Assembly (NCBI GenBank): GCA_963575745.1
Contig: CAUYUJ010014171.1
Coordinates: 610,186-674,185, forward strand
Direction: 5' to 3'
DNA: 64,000 nt
DNA from: Prorocentrum cordatum
Taxonomy: Eukaryota > Sar > Dinophyceae > Prorocentrales > Prorocentraceae
The translations under genes were made by a program, and so were the position numbers. How positions within the stretch are numbered: position 1 is the first letter of the stretch; each line of letters begins with the position of its first letter. The notes below the pieces were generated by a model. That model saw nothing but the letters and a program-made list of their open reading frames with translations. It was not told the DNA's origin and searched no databases. Of this stretch, positions 1 through 11,162 are shown in pieces.

Positions 1-725
1 TCTGGGGGATCGTCCCGAGAGGACCCTTGGAGGGTTTGGAAGGGTCCTTGAATGGCAGAAGTCTCCTCCTGATTTCCGGAGCAGATTAGATCGAATGTAT
101 AGCCAGCAAACACAGATTGAACAATCATTTGTTCTGGAATCGTTCTTGGCTCGTCCATAGAAAGAATATCCTACGCGTCGACAGAAAGCCTATCGGGCCC
201 CGCGACGGCGCCGCGCACGTAGCCACCGGGACCACTTGGGAGAGATCATGGATTGTTGAGGCATTGCTAGAGGCCCGAGTGATACGCTAGCAGGGGAGTA
301 AGAGCCCCTGAGTTCACGCACTGCTTGAGTCGCTGATTTTTCCTTTCTCACCTTTTTTAGCGTCCGACGGGTTTTTGAGGCTTCAATATGATTTCAAGAT
401 GGCCCAGGAGAGCCTCAAGACAGGCCCAGGAGCAGCCCAAGACGGCCTCGGAGGCCCCCAAGCCCGAACGAATCTCGAAACTGCCAGTAGAGTCCAGTGC
501 CCCTTGCGCCAACACGTTCCCAAGAGACCCCGAGAGGGCCGCACCCCCTGTGGATGCTGGAAGTCACCTGCCGCTCGCGTCCACATGGCTTTTTGAAGCT
601 CGAGCGCCGCTCCCCGTATCACCTCCGTCCGCTCGGTCCCCCCACCGCCCTGTTGCAGCTGCTGGCGGCAATGCTTTTCACCAGCGCGGCATTATTCAGT
701 CGGCGCGGGATTTGTGATTAGACAT
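1..725. other. No recognisable gene
   Basis: Short frames on both strands, none with a recognisable domain. Around 396-470 there is a run of purine-rich words of the GAGGCCC/CCCAAG kind. This is the reverse complement of the CTTGGGGCCTC-type dispersed repeat seen again at 27.7, 32.6 and 35.8 kb. Confidence 0.5.
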
Positions 726-1203
726 ATTATGATACCAGAGGAAAGCCCCAATCAGAATTTATTTAGGGCGATAGGGCTATAAGACTATAGGGCTATAGGG
801 CTGTAGGGCCATAGGGCTATAGGGCTATAGCGCTATATGGGCTATAGAGCTACAGGGTAGGGCTATAGGGCTATTGGACTATTGGACTATTGGGCTATAG
901 GGCTATATGGCTATAGGGCTATAGGGCTGTAGGGCTATCAAGCGATAGAGCACCCGGGCACCCAGGCACCCGGGCACCCCTGGGCACCTCCAGGCACCCC
1001 CGCGCACCTCGAATTTGGGCACCCCTGGGCAACCGGGCACCCGGGCACCCCCAGCTAGCCCCCCCAGGCCCCCGGACACCCCGGCACCCGGGCACCCGGG
1101 CACCCGAGCACCCGGGCCGGCCACCGAAATCGGCGGCCCACCTACCCTAACCATATGAATCAGCTAGGACCCCTACAGAGGCAAGCTCTGCAGACTGGGG
1201 AAT
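726..1203 (+). repeat. Composite minisatellite element, copy A
   Basis: The left border starts ATTATGATACC followed by a GAAAGCCCC block. Then comes a 9-bp array built on GGGCTATAG (about 770-945), then an array of GGGCACCCG-type units (about 950-1115). The right border runs from CACCGAAATCGGC through CTAGGACCCCTACAGAGG to GGGGAAT. Copy B at 15487-15949 has the same borders and array order, in the same orientation, with different repeat numbers. The fixed borders around variable arrays suggest one dispersed element, not chance simple sequence. No coding capacity is evident. Confidence 0.85.
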
Positions 1204-2302
1204 TTGGCCGAGCTTGAGGGGGCCATCGTTGCCCGAATCGCCTTGGGCGCGCGCCTGGCGAATGGCGCGACCTCGCCCGCGTTCGAGTCCGCAGGGCGGA
1301 TTCCCTGCACCACCTATGCCTAGAAAGAGCTGCTGGGACTTCCTTTTCCCCTTAATAAACCAGGCCCTAAGGGCAGGTGGGATTTCCTTGCGAGGCTCGT
1401 TGGCCCCTGGAGTTAAAAAGCTCTCTTCCGCTGGCAGCTCAAGACCGCTCCTCCCGAGGGCGCGCCTGCTTGGGCCAAGGGAGATTGGAGAATTGCTTCG
1501 ACAGCCGCCGCAGTACCCTCCTGCCTCTTGCTGCCTCCTGCTGCTGCTGTCGCTCGCTCCTCGCTTTTTTTCTCACTCCCAGGCCCCCCGTGGGGGCGCG
1601 GTCGCCAGCAGTGCTTCGCGATCTGGGCCTGGGGGGCGGTGCGAGAACGCGAAGCTGAGGCGCGCCTTGGTGCGCCAGGGGGTCCAGCTCTCTGGGCACC
1701 AGAGGCCTCTGGAGGTGTCTGGAGGTCCCTGGTGGCCTCTGGAGGTGCCCCCGTAGGCACCCGCGGGCCTCCAGATGACCGTCCAGGCCAAGAGCATCCA
1801 TCAGCGCCCAGGAAATCGGGGTCGGAGGATCGCGCCGCATCGCCGATGCATCTGCGACTCGGCGCCAAGCGCCCGATCCCTGATCCTGTTCCTCGATCTC
1901 CCTTCCTGTAATGCCCAGGAAGCTCGACCTCTCCGATCTCCGATCCTCGATCCTCGATGCTGGACCCGCGATCCCCGAACCCCGATCCCCGATCTCCGCT
2001 CCTGCTACTCGATCCTGGGTCCCCGATCCTCGCTCCCCGATCCTCCTTTCTCGATCCCTGCTCCTGCTCTTGCAGGGTCCCCTCGGCCGCTCGATCTGCT
2101 CTCGGCCGCTGGGCGCGGGCTCGCCGCGCCGCAGGGCCCCCCCGTGGCCGGCCTCGTGCCCGCCGAGCCGACGCCAGCGGCCGCCCCGCCGCTGGCAGTG
2201 GCCAGCCGCCGTTTGCCGTCCGTCGGCCGTCATCCGTCGGTTGTGGGATGTCGGTCGTCCGTCCGTGGGTGGTCGTCCGTCCGTCCGTCCGTCCGTCGTC
2301 AT
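1204..2302. other. Non-coding; GATCC-rich short repeats
   Basis: No gene recognised. Between about 1915 and 2060 the sequence repeats words such as CCCGATC and CTCGATCC. From about 2265 it passes into CCGT tetranucleotide repeats. Long frames here run only into the trinucleotide array to the right. Confidence 0.5.
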
Positions 2303-2341
2303 CCTCGTCGTCGGCGTCGTCCGTCGTCCGTCGTCCGTCGT

Positions 2342-2416
<75 letters not shown>

Positions 2417-2419
2417 GTG

Positions 2420-2459
<40 letters not shown>

Positions 2460-2660
2460 TCGTCGTAATTTCCGTCGTCGTCGTCGGTCGTCGTCGTCAG
2501 TCGTCGCCGTCGCCGTCGCCGTCGCCGTCGACGTCGACGTCGGCGTCGGCGTCGGCGTCGGCGTCGTCGTCGTGGCCCTCGTCGTCGTCCTCGTCGTCGT
2601 CCTCCTCCTCCCCCTCCTCGTCCTCCTCCTCCTCCTCCTCCTCTTCCTCCTCCTCTTCCA
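2303..2660 (+). repeat. TCG/CGC/CTC trinucleotide array
   Basis: Nearly pure TCG repeats (about 2335-2460) pass through CGTCGC variants into CTC repeats. The frames through it give poly-Ser, poly-Val, poly-Arg or poly-Asp and are not taken as genes. Confidence 0.9.
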
Positions 2661-3298
2661 AGCAGTAGAGAGGGCCTCATTCACCGCCGAGTGGGTTGGG
2701 GCCCCGCGGGCGAGAATAGTATCCCCCTGCAGATGTTGCTGCTCCTGCTGCCGGCTTCTCCCGCTCCGCCTGCCCTTCTCCTTTTCCCTCTCCCTCTCCC
2801 TTGTGCTCCCCTTCTTCCTTTTTCCCTTCTCTTCCCCGCACAGCCAAACTCACGGCTTGGCAGCTCGGCCTGGGTTGCGACTACCTGTGTAGGGGGTGAT
2901 CACGCACACCAAAAAAACAGCGCGGACATTTCGGCGGACCCATCACCGTTGTGTATATGATGCCACCAAGAAGAGGAATCCCCCAAACACACGGTCTGGA
3001 AATGCCCGGGTTGGGAATCGAAAAGGACGGCTATGAAAATTATGATCACGGGCCAACGTTGGGGGAAAGTCCCGCCGCACCCCAGGCACTGCGGGTTGCT
3101 GGAGGAAGACCCTCAGCTGCTGGATATCACTCCTGCTTTTTCGGTGCCCACTGCAGTACTGAATGGACCTCCCCCTCCCCCGCCGCCCGCATTCTGAATT
3201 GAGTTTGGCCAGCGAACCCGCCGCCATGTGATTGGCTGTTCCCCACACCTTTTTTTCACATGAGTTTCGCTCCTTACCTTACATATCTAAATCAGTTT
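2661..3298. other. No recognisable gene
   Basis: Pyrimidine-rich stretch at 2755-2840, otherwise unremarkable. Immediately left of the spliced-leader relic, the block at about 3264-3286 resembles the block at about 3323-3346 just right of it; both contain CCTTACCTTACAT. Confidence 0.4.
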
Positions 3299-3320
3299 TC
3301 CGTAGCCGTTTTGGCTCAAG
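3299..3320 (+). other. Spliced-leader (dinoSL) relic in genomic DNA
   Basis: The 22 bases match the known dinoflagellate trans-spliced leader with a single substitution (G for A at its tenth position counting the variable first base). The last 12 bases are TTTTGGCTCAAG. In SL-RNA genes the leader is followed at once by a GT splice donor. Here it is followed by AAAGTCTCGCC, so this is not an SL-RNA gene. It marks a cDNA copy of a trans-spliced mRNA that was reinserted into the genome. It precedes the retroelement ORF1-like pseudogene that begins at 3412. Confidence 0.85.
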
Positions 3321-3411
3321 AAAGTCTCGCCCCTTACCTTACATCCCCATACCCACGTCCCTTACGTTACATCTTTCCACTTCTTCGCTGCGACTCTCTA
3401 CGTTGCCCGCG

Positions 3412-4699
3412 ATGGCCACGCCAGCTGCGGCCCAGTTCAACATCGTTACGCCCGCCCCGGCTTGCAAGGCTGGTACCCTTGTCCGCGAGATGTTGGAGAA
3501 TATTTGGGAGAGGATGCAGCGGGGGGATAAAAAGGGGCGTCTTGGTCATGGCCCAAACTCGCCCTTCGCACCACTGCTGGGCTAGAAAGGAGAGGTTGGA
3601 GAAGAGGGAGGTGGGCACATGCAGATCCCAGCAGGTGGGAAGGAGATGATCGAGGGGAGCGGCCCGCCCCTCCGGCAGCCTGACTTTGATGCTGTCGCCG
3701 CGTCCGGGCCAGGAGCCGAGCAGCTGACCATGCTAGGGATCGCGGCTCTCCTGGAGGAGCACTTGGCAGAGCAGTCAGCTTCCATGACCTCGATGGTGGA
3801 GCGTCTCAGGCAGGATTTCGAGAAGTTGGGCTTCCAGGTGACCACGATGTGGGATACACCCCCGAGCTGTCTTTCGGACGTCGAGGCGAGCACCATTACC
3901 GCCGAGGTCCGCGTGGACAGGCTGGAGCACCTGTGCGAGGAGCTGTCGAAGAACGCGCCCCCCTCGACTGGAGACATCGTGACCATGATCAAGGAGCGCA
4001 TCTCGGACTTCATGAAGCAGGAGCCCGCCTGGGGGTCCGTGCACGCAGGCGCGCAGCAACAGTCAGTCACGGACAAAAGCATGATCACGGCGGTGGTTTG
4101 GAATTTGGATGGGATCCCGAACCTCATTGAGGCGACGAAGTGGCTGGAGGAGAAGCTGGCCTCTTCGGGTGCATCCTCCGCCCTCAAGGCCGACGGGAAA
4201 GGGGGCCTATGCTGGCATCATTTTCGCGGAGTTCGGCACCCCTTCAGATCGAGATCCGGTTGTGGAGCTTCTCCAAGAGGCGGGCTCAGGAGCGGCGGCG
4301 AGCAGGTCTGGGCAAGTCAGGGCCGCTTTGCCACAGAGAGCAGCGCGAAGCTTGTGCTTTGGCCTCAAGCGACTACTGAAGACGGAGGTACCCCGCACGA
4401 TCTAGATTATGGACGAGGCGCCGCACGTGGTCACGGTGGGCGGAGAGCACGGGCTGACGGCGAACGTCACGACCGACAAAGCGCACCTCGAGTGGCAGGG
4501 GGAGTGGGCCGCGCGGGCCCCACTCCGCGAGCATCCGAAAATCAAAGACCTGACCAAGAAGAGCAATGACATCGTCTCCTGCGCGATGGCGGGCATGAAG
4601 CGGCAGGCGAAGGGTGGTCCCGTGGGGAAGCCGGAAACACCGCGCACGAGTGCAGTTCCACCCGCAGTCGGCACCACTGCATGTATAAACCCACACTGA
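3412..4699 (+). pseudogene. Retroposed non-LTR retrotransposon ORF1-like protein, broken
   Basis: An ATG at 3412 follows a 91-base untranslated stretch behind the spliced-leader relic. Coding-like sequence continues in pieces: 3412-3585, then 3619 to about 4195 (acidic, helical, with a likely coiled coil), then about 4109-4405, then 4409-4699. The second and third pieces join into a block with the pattern VVWNLDGIPNLIEATKWLEE, later GIIFAEF, then LCFGLKRLLK. I associate this pattern with ORF1 proteins of dinoflagellate LINE elements, where a fold of this kind is thought to bind nucleic acid. At least one frameshift near 4200 and a stop at 4403-4405 break it. The assignment rests on remembered family patterns and is moderate; the broken state is seen directly. 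Confidence 0.55.
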
Positions 4700-5526
4700 T
4701 TGATTCAACGCTGCATGGGCTCTGGCGCCCCGCCTGCTGGCGACTGCGCGGCGGACGCGCCGGGGGCAAAAATCAGCGATCGTATCGGGGCCGATTTTTT
4801 TCCGAGGAGGGCGGCTATCAGTTGCCGGCGCAGGTCTGCAATCTGGGATGGGAATGCGGAGGGTTTCGCCGAGGCCAAGCTTGTCGAGCTCTAGGTACGC
4901 ATGAGATCACATGGGTTAGATTAACTTCGCCAGGTCCTACTGCGCCCGGGAACGATTTACAGATGGAAGCTACACGATTTACATGTGGAAAGTTGGGTGC
5001 GATTACAACGGCGCCGGAAATGGAGGTGGTTCCAAAAAGTGGCCGGAGCACAGCATTCAGAATGGACTATTCAGGCCTTATGGTGGGACCCATCCGAACA
5101 TCCACGACTGAACGCTAGGAGGCGCAGCCACAGACCGAAAAGGATATGGTTAGATTATTTTTCAATTCCGCTAAGCTTTTCAGCTGGATTGTTACACGTA
5201 AAGGACCAGGCATTGCTACAGGAAGCGACCACCCCGCATGACGTACTGCACGTCCTATTCAAACTGGCCAGCACAGACGCTTGGCGCAGCTTGGAAGACG
5301 GATTTGCCGAATATTCAATGTAGAGCTTCTTATGTAAATCGGACACTCTGGAATCAGCAGATACCATGTGTGGATGCGATACCCAGAACACCTCCGCTCA
5401 TCGAGATCCTGGGGGCCACTACCCACACGACTCCCAAAAGCTACGTCTGATCGCTGGCTCCTATCCCCAAACTTCCGACTCCTGCTCCCACTTTCCCCCC
5501 TCGCACCTCACACCTTCCCCGTCCAC
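4700..5526. other. No recognisable gene
   Basis: Several short frames on both strands without recognisable domains. This is possibly the 3' part of the retroposed copy to its left, but no poly(A) or target duplication was identified. Confidence 0.35.
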
Positions 5527-6068
5527 CCCAGCATGTGCAACCTTGTGCAGACCGACGAGCACCAGCATGTGCAGACCTGTGCCGGCTCCCACCCCCCTCC
5601 CCGCCCTCCCCTGCATGTGCAGACATTTGCAGACTGACGGGCACCAGCATTTGCAGACTTGTGCCGACTCCCACCCCCTCCCCGTCCACCCCAGCATGTG
5701 CAGACTTGTGCAGGCCGACGAGCACCAGCGTGTGCAGACCTGTGCCGACTCCCACCTCCGTCCGCCCTCCCCAGCATGTGCAGACTTGTGTAGACTGACG
5801 GGCACCAGCATGTGCAGACCTGTGCCGGCCCCCACCCCCTCCCCGTCCACCCCAGCAAGGGCAGACTTGTACAGACCGACGAGCACCGTCATGTGCGGAC
5901 CTGTGCCGGCTCCCACCCCCTCCCAGCCCTCCCCAGCATGTGCAGACATGTGCAGACTGACGGGCACCAGCATATGCAGACCTGTGCCGACTCCCACCCC
6001 CTCCCCGTCCACCCGAGCATGTACAGACTTGTGCAGACCGACGAGCACCAGCATGTGCAGACCTGTAC
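5527..6068 (+). repeat. 81-bp tandem repeat, about 7 copies
   Basis: The motif AGCATGTGCAGAC recurs near 5530, 5611, 5692, 5773, 5853, 5935 and 6015, so the period is about 81 bases. Each unit has two related halves of about 35 and 46 bases (GACGAGCACCAGC versus GACTCCCACCCCC contexts). Because 81 is a multiple of 3, a forward frame (5366-6418) stays open with a 27-residue Cys/Pro/Thr-rich repeat. A minus-strand frame is open as well. No signal peptide or known domain is visible, so I treat it as a minisatellite. Confidence 0.9.
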
Positions 6069-8248
6069 GTTTTCTACCATATCACGACATACACATATGG
6101 CGTACACACCGCTTGGGGTCCACACGGCGGCCGACGACGATTACAAGTGCATTTTCTTCACAATATTATCGCCATCCGTACTTGTGCAAACATGTTTGTA
6201 CGCTGTATACGTGTTCATTGTACAGTCTTCTTGGTTCTATCCATTTTCACTACATCGTCACAAGAGCGGCAGGCCGGCGAGTACACAGGTTACAGTTGCA
6301 TTCGTCACGCATCTTGTTATTGTCCGTTGTAGTCTCACTATATGCTGAATTTGTTTCACTGTTATTTGCATTTGTTGGGCGTTTCGGCCCCACCCTGCAG
6401 CACCCTCGCGGTGCATGAAGCAGGCCGAGTCCGAGTCCGAGTCCGAGTCTCCTGTGCCCGGGGATGGCTGGGAGGGAATGCTGCGACAACCTCCTCCAGG
6501 CGGGCGATTCGGCCCACTCCCTCGTTGCGGCGACCTAGGCTGGGCGGACCGGGGCCTGGGGCGGGTTGAGAAGCTGGGCCTGCGGGCTGGAGCCTCGCAA
6601 GACCCCCTGGGGACGGAGCCGGCCAAGGGAGACGGCAAGCGCAGGGGAAGACCAGGGGGCCGACCAGCATCTAGGAAGGGCAGAGGAGCCGCAATGGAAG
6701 CCCCCACCGCAGACAGCAGCGCATCCCTGCTGGCCGCCCCAAATCTGTGACCCACTGTGTTCTTAAACCCTGTCAAGCCTTGTTGTTCGTCCTTCCCTCC
6801 CTCGCTCCTCCTCGCCTCGCGCCCTCGCTCGTCTTGCGCCCCTTCTGCACCGACCCCCGCCGTGGCCCAGGGGCCAGGAGGGTCGCCCGAGGAGGGCGGG
6901 GGAGCCGAGGCGCCCCCCGGGACCTCCGACCCCCCCCCCGCGGGCGAGGTAGAGGAGTGTTGAGGCAGGCGCAAGCTTTGATGGCGTAGCAGGCACAGCG
7001 CTCACAGGCCCCAAGGCTCCTCTTCTGGCTACGGTACCGGATGAGGCGCGTCAGTTGTTCCAGCGCGGTGCTGCGCGAAAAGGCATCGTCGGTCGAGGTT
7101 GAAGCGGTCACATTGCAGTGGACGTGAGGCGTCTCGGGGCAGGCAGCCGGAGGATCAGGGAGGGAGGAGAGGACCGCACTTGTCAAGGCGCCCCGTCCGA
7201 CGACGCTTTCCAGTCCAGGAGGAGAGGCGCCGTGGAAAGCGTGGACCCCAGAGAGGCACGTGGCCCCCGGAGAGGCACGTGGCCTGGTGGGAATACACTT
7301 CAGGAGCGGTCGTGGTTGGTGAAGGGCTGGGCCCCACAGGCTCGCACGGTGCGGCGATCGATGCGCTCGTAAGGGCCAGGGAGGAAAACCTCCAGTGGAC
7401 ACGGACCCAAACAGCTTGGGAGAAGGCCCTGGAGGAAGTCCCGATGCTCCATCGATGGCAGGATCTCATTAAGGGAGCCGTGAGCTTCAACCGCCACCTG
7501 AACATCGCCGTCCATCTTCAGGCGGGGGCCGACTTTAGGCTTCGCAGGAGGCTGACATGCCGCCAAGAGCACGAAGGAACCCTGGTGTACTTTTGGTATA
7601 CCCTCGGCTAACGCAGGACACGCCTCAGCCCATCGCGGTCGCCGTTTGCGACCCACCCCGCCTCTTTCTGGGACGGCCGCTGTCCCCCGTGCTGAAAGAA
7701 GGAAGGGCGTTTCTTTTTCAGGGCCCGTGCTGCCAAGCCCGGCCGGCCCAAGGCGTGCTGCGCTGCGCCCCACTGTTTTGAGGCGGAATTCCCCGCGGCT
7801 TCTGCCAGAGGATTGGGAGTCCGCCGCGCGTGCGCGGGAGGGGGGGGGAGAAGTCGGGGAGAAGGCCGCGTCTGTGTACTGGAACTCCTTCTCGCGCCAC
7901 GAAAAACAGCTCTCCCACCTTCAGGGGTTACAGCGGTTTCACGGAGCCTTCTGCTTCTGCTCGTGCGTACGTGCTTGAACATTGTGAAGTCTCAGAAGAC
8001 GGGAGAAAGTCTCTCGCTCTTTCTTCTCTTTCATGGCCGTGGCCCTTCATTCGAGCAGGCTTCTTCTTTCTGTGCACAGCCACCCGATGTATTCTTGCTC
8101 TTCGCTTCGGGGCGAAGGGTACATCCGTGTACCAGAGCCCCTATTCGCGCCACGGGAAAAAACAGCACTCTCCACCTCCAGGGTTTGGAGCTACTTCGCG
8201 GAACCTGCCACGCATGTTTCTCCTGGGTGGTCGTGGTGGTGGTGGTGG
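6069..8248. other. No named gene; one unassigned open stretch at 7099-7611
   Basis: The stretch 7340-7600 on the plus strand, in the frame running 7099-7611, reads as ordinary-looking protein (for example EKALEEVPMLHRWQDLIKG). It has no motif I recognise, and stops at 7609-7611. A tandem pair of GAGAGGCACGTGGCC words lies at 7251-7282. Elsewhere frames are short. The open stretch may be a gene fragment or a retroelement remnant; confidence that it is functional is low. Confidence 0.25.
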
Positions 8249-8812
8249 GGATGATGAGAATGATGATGTTGATGCTGATGCTGATGCTGATGCTGATGCT
8301 AATGATGATGCTGATGGTAATTATGCTGATGCTGATGATGATGCTGATGGTAAGAATGGTGACGGTGCCGATGCTGATGATGATGGTGATGAGTTTGCTG
8401 CTGTTGGTTATGCTTACCATGGTGGTAGTGATGAATCTGTATTTGAATATGGATACGACGATGTGAATGACTATGATGATGACGATGACGATGACGAGGA
8501 TGCTGACGATGATGATGATGATAATGATGATGTTGATGTTGTTGAAGATGATGGTTGTGATGATGATGAGGAGGAGAAGGAGGACAAGGAGAATTCTGAT
8601 TTTTGGTGGTGATGATGATCATGACGATGATGATGATGCTGCTGATGATGATGATGATGATGATGATGACGATGATGAGAGATGATGAAAGATGATGCTG
8701 GTTATTATTCTGATTTGTCATGGTAAAGATTCTGATGGTGGTGGTGGTGTTACTGATGATGCTGATGATGATGATGAGGAGGAGGAGGAGGAGGAGGAGG
8801 AGGACGAGGAGT
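8249..8812 (+). repeat. Degenerate GAT array followed by GAG array
   Basis: GATGAT repeats with GCT, GGT and GAC variants (8249 to about 8700), then GAGGAG from 8775 to 8812. Frames give poly-Asp, poly-Met or poly-His and are compositional. Confidence 0.9.
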
Positions 8813-10119
8813 CCTCTTCATCCCCAGAGTCAGAACAGCCGACCCCAAAGTCTGAAGCCGCTGGTCTTTCCGATCGAGTCGTCGGAGCTTCCGCGCACGA
8901 CCGAGGGCTGGGCTGTCCCTGCGTATTCTCCTCTTCCGCTTCTGGCCTCTCCATCCCCTGTCCCTCCCCTTCTCCCCTGCCTCTGCAGCATTCGTCCAGG
9001 GATACCTTTCTGGGAATCTCCGAGAGGAGGGAGACAGATGAAGAGGGAGGACCAGAGTAAACCAAATATGCATCAGCGATGCTGCAATGTACCCTCACGT
9101 CCCAAGTCCCCTCCGGATACCCCCTGCAAGTCCTCCTTTTCGCTAGAAGAAGCGCCCCCTCGAAAGACCAGCACAGTTGGGCCTGCGCAGCTTATATTAT
9201 CTTCTTTATCTCTGGTAGCGCTTCACCATACTGCTTGCTGACAAGCTGTTGCAGTGATGCCGGCCGCATCTGGCCTGGCTCCTCTGTTTCGGCAGGAGAC
9301 GTTGCAAGGTACAAAGTGCTGTTCTGCCCTCTCCCCCTCCCTCCTCGCCCGCTGTTCGCCCTGCTGCTCTTCGTGCCCAACTTTGCACGGTGCTGTCTCA
9401 GTGCATTGCTGGCTGCAGGGCTGGTCTCAGTACATCGTGCAACGGTGGGTTAAAATGCGCGGCTGAGGAGGCCCAGGGATACGTAAACTCACGACCGGAC
9501 GTCGGTGGTTGACGTCGGATGCAGTGCAGTGTTACCCTCTCCTTCTCCTCTTCATCCTCCTCCTCCTCTGCTACTGCTTTCCACGCTGTGGCGTACTAGA
9601 AACTCGTGGTATGTTCCAACCAGTTGTCACGTGCTATGCTGCGGCTCCTTGAGTGCTGTTATGTGATGCCGAGTTATATCAATGATCGGTCGGATCATAA
9701 GGGGTGCACGCACAACGCTCGAAGACATCTGCATTGGCATCGTTGTCTCTGCTCCGCGCTCTGTTTGCACTTGGCTCGTGATGCGAACAGCACGCGAACG
9801 AGCTACAGCTTCAGCACCGAAGCCTTGCTGATGTTTGCGAGGAGAAAAAAGATGTGCATATCATTTTGGCGATGGACCCGCTTGGCAGAAGACTTGCCTT
9901 GCATCTTCCTGGCGCGTAGTCCGTAATGCGAAAGCAATGATCATTCAGTTCAACCAGGTTCCCTTGTCGAAGGACTCCTCCCATCTGTGTAACTCTTACG
10001 CAAGTTTCACGTGTGGCCAGCTTCGAGGAAGCCATCCACGGCAGCTCTACTTTGAAAAAGAACAACGGATCCGTGCAGCGCTACATGCGTTGAAGTTACA
10101 GGTCTTTTGACGTAGCCAA
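8813..10119. other. No recognisable gene
   Basis: Only short frames without recognisable domains. Nothing structured was seen beyond pyrimidine-rich patches at 8950-9000 and 9540-9570. Confidence 0.4.
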
Positions 10120-10985
10120 ATCTGAAGCGAGTGGTCGATGTTGTAGATGACCCGTCCTCCATTCTGCCAAACTTTGCATTAAACAGCGAATGCGCGCGGC
10201 GCTGAGGCAAGATCCCCATGGCGAAAACGACCAGCGCTCAATCCTTGAAGCTGTCAGGGATTTTAAGACAACTGTTGGCGGCGCTAACACGGGAGCACCA
10301 CCTTGAAAAGGAACCGCCCTCAATGTGTGTAGTTAGCGCACATGTTTAAATCGAGAACACCTTTTCGAAAACGACGCCCTTCCATCCTTGAGACTGCTGC
10401 AGACTTTTAAGACGAATCTGTGCGGCGCTCGGGCGACAGCCATATTTTGAAAACGCCTCTCAATCCGTGAAGATGATGCTGTCATTCAAAGGAAGGTACG
10501 CGGCGCCAAAGCGAGAGCCACATTATACAAAAGAGCCGCCTTCCATCCATGAAACCGTTGCACGCTTGTGTGACGAATGTGCGCTGCGCTAAGGCGAAAG
10601 CCACATTTGGAAAGCGCCCTCTCTTCCATCCTTAAAGCTGCTGCAGACTTTGAGACGATTGTGCGCGGCGCTAAGGCGAGAACCACATTCTGAAAACGCC
10701 CTCCATCTGTGAAGCCGATGCGGCAGTGTAAGAAGAATGTGCGCAGCGCCAAGGCGAGAGCCACATCATCATCTTAGTTAGAAAAAATGCCCTCCATCCG
10801 GGAAGTTGCTGCAAGCTTGTACGATGAATCTGCGCGTCGCTAATGCGAGAGTTTGGAAACTGGCCCCCTTCACCCGCGCAGCGATTGCAGACTTGTAAGA
10901 CGAACGTGCGTGACGCTAGGGCGAGAGCCACATTTGAAGACATGGCCCTCTACATCCGCGAACCTGCTGCAGCTTTCCAGCTCCA
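10120..10985 (+). repeat. Degenerate ~80-bp tandem repeat, about 11 copies
   Basis: A unit of about 75-85 bases recurs with heavy divergence. Its landmarks are CGCCCTCCATCC, then GCTGCTGCAGACTT, then AAGACGAATGTGCGCGGCGCTAAGGCGAGAG split by substitutions, then CCACATTTTGAAA. The best copies lie at 10560-10900. Similar units occur at the right edge of the window (63885-64000), so the family is dispersed as well as tandem. Confidence 0.8.
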
Positions 10986-11078
10986 GGATCATAAATGGTG
11001 GGGAAGACTCAGGCGAAATGCCAGGCACACCCTACCAACACGGCTGGGATTTTTAAGAGACTTTGCGTGGATTGGGGG

Positions 11079-11162
11079 GGAGGGGGAGGAGGAGGAGGAG
11101 GAGGAGGAGGAGGAGGAGGAAGAGGAGGAGGAGGAGGAAGAGGAAGAGGACGAGGAGGGACA
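11079..11162 (+). repeat. GGA trinucleotide array
   Basis: GGAGGA repeats with a few GGAAGA interruptions. Confidence 0.9.

Noticed and set aside
1439-2680. 413-codon minus-strand frame with long Arg and Asp runs
   Set aside because: Most of it is the TCG/CGA trinucleotide array; no domain outside the array.
3299-3320. SL-RNA gene
   Set aside because: The leader is not followed by the GT donor and intron that an SL-RNA gene needs.
5527-6068. CRISPR-like array
   Set aside because: Units are whole tandem copies with no unique spacers, in a eukaryotic setting.
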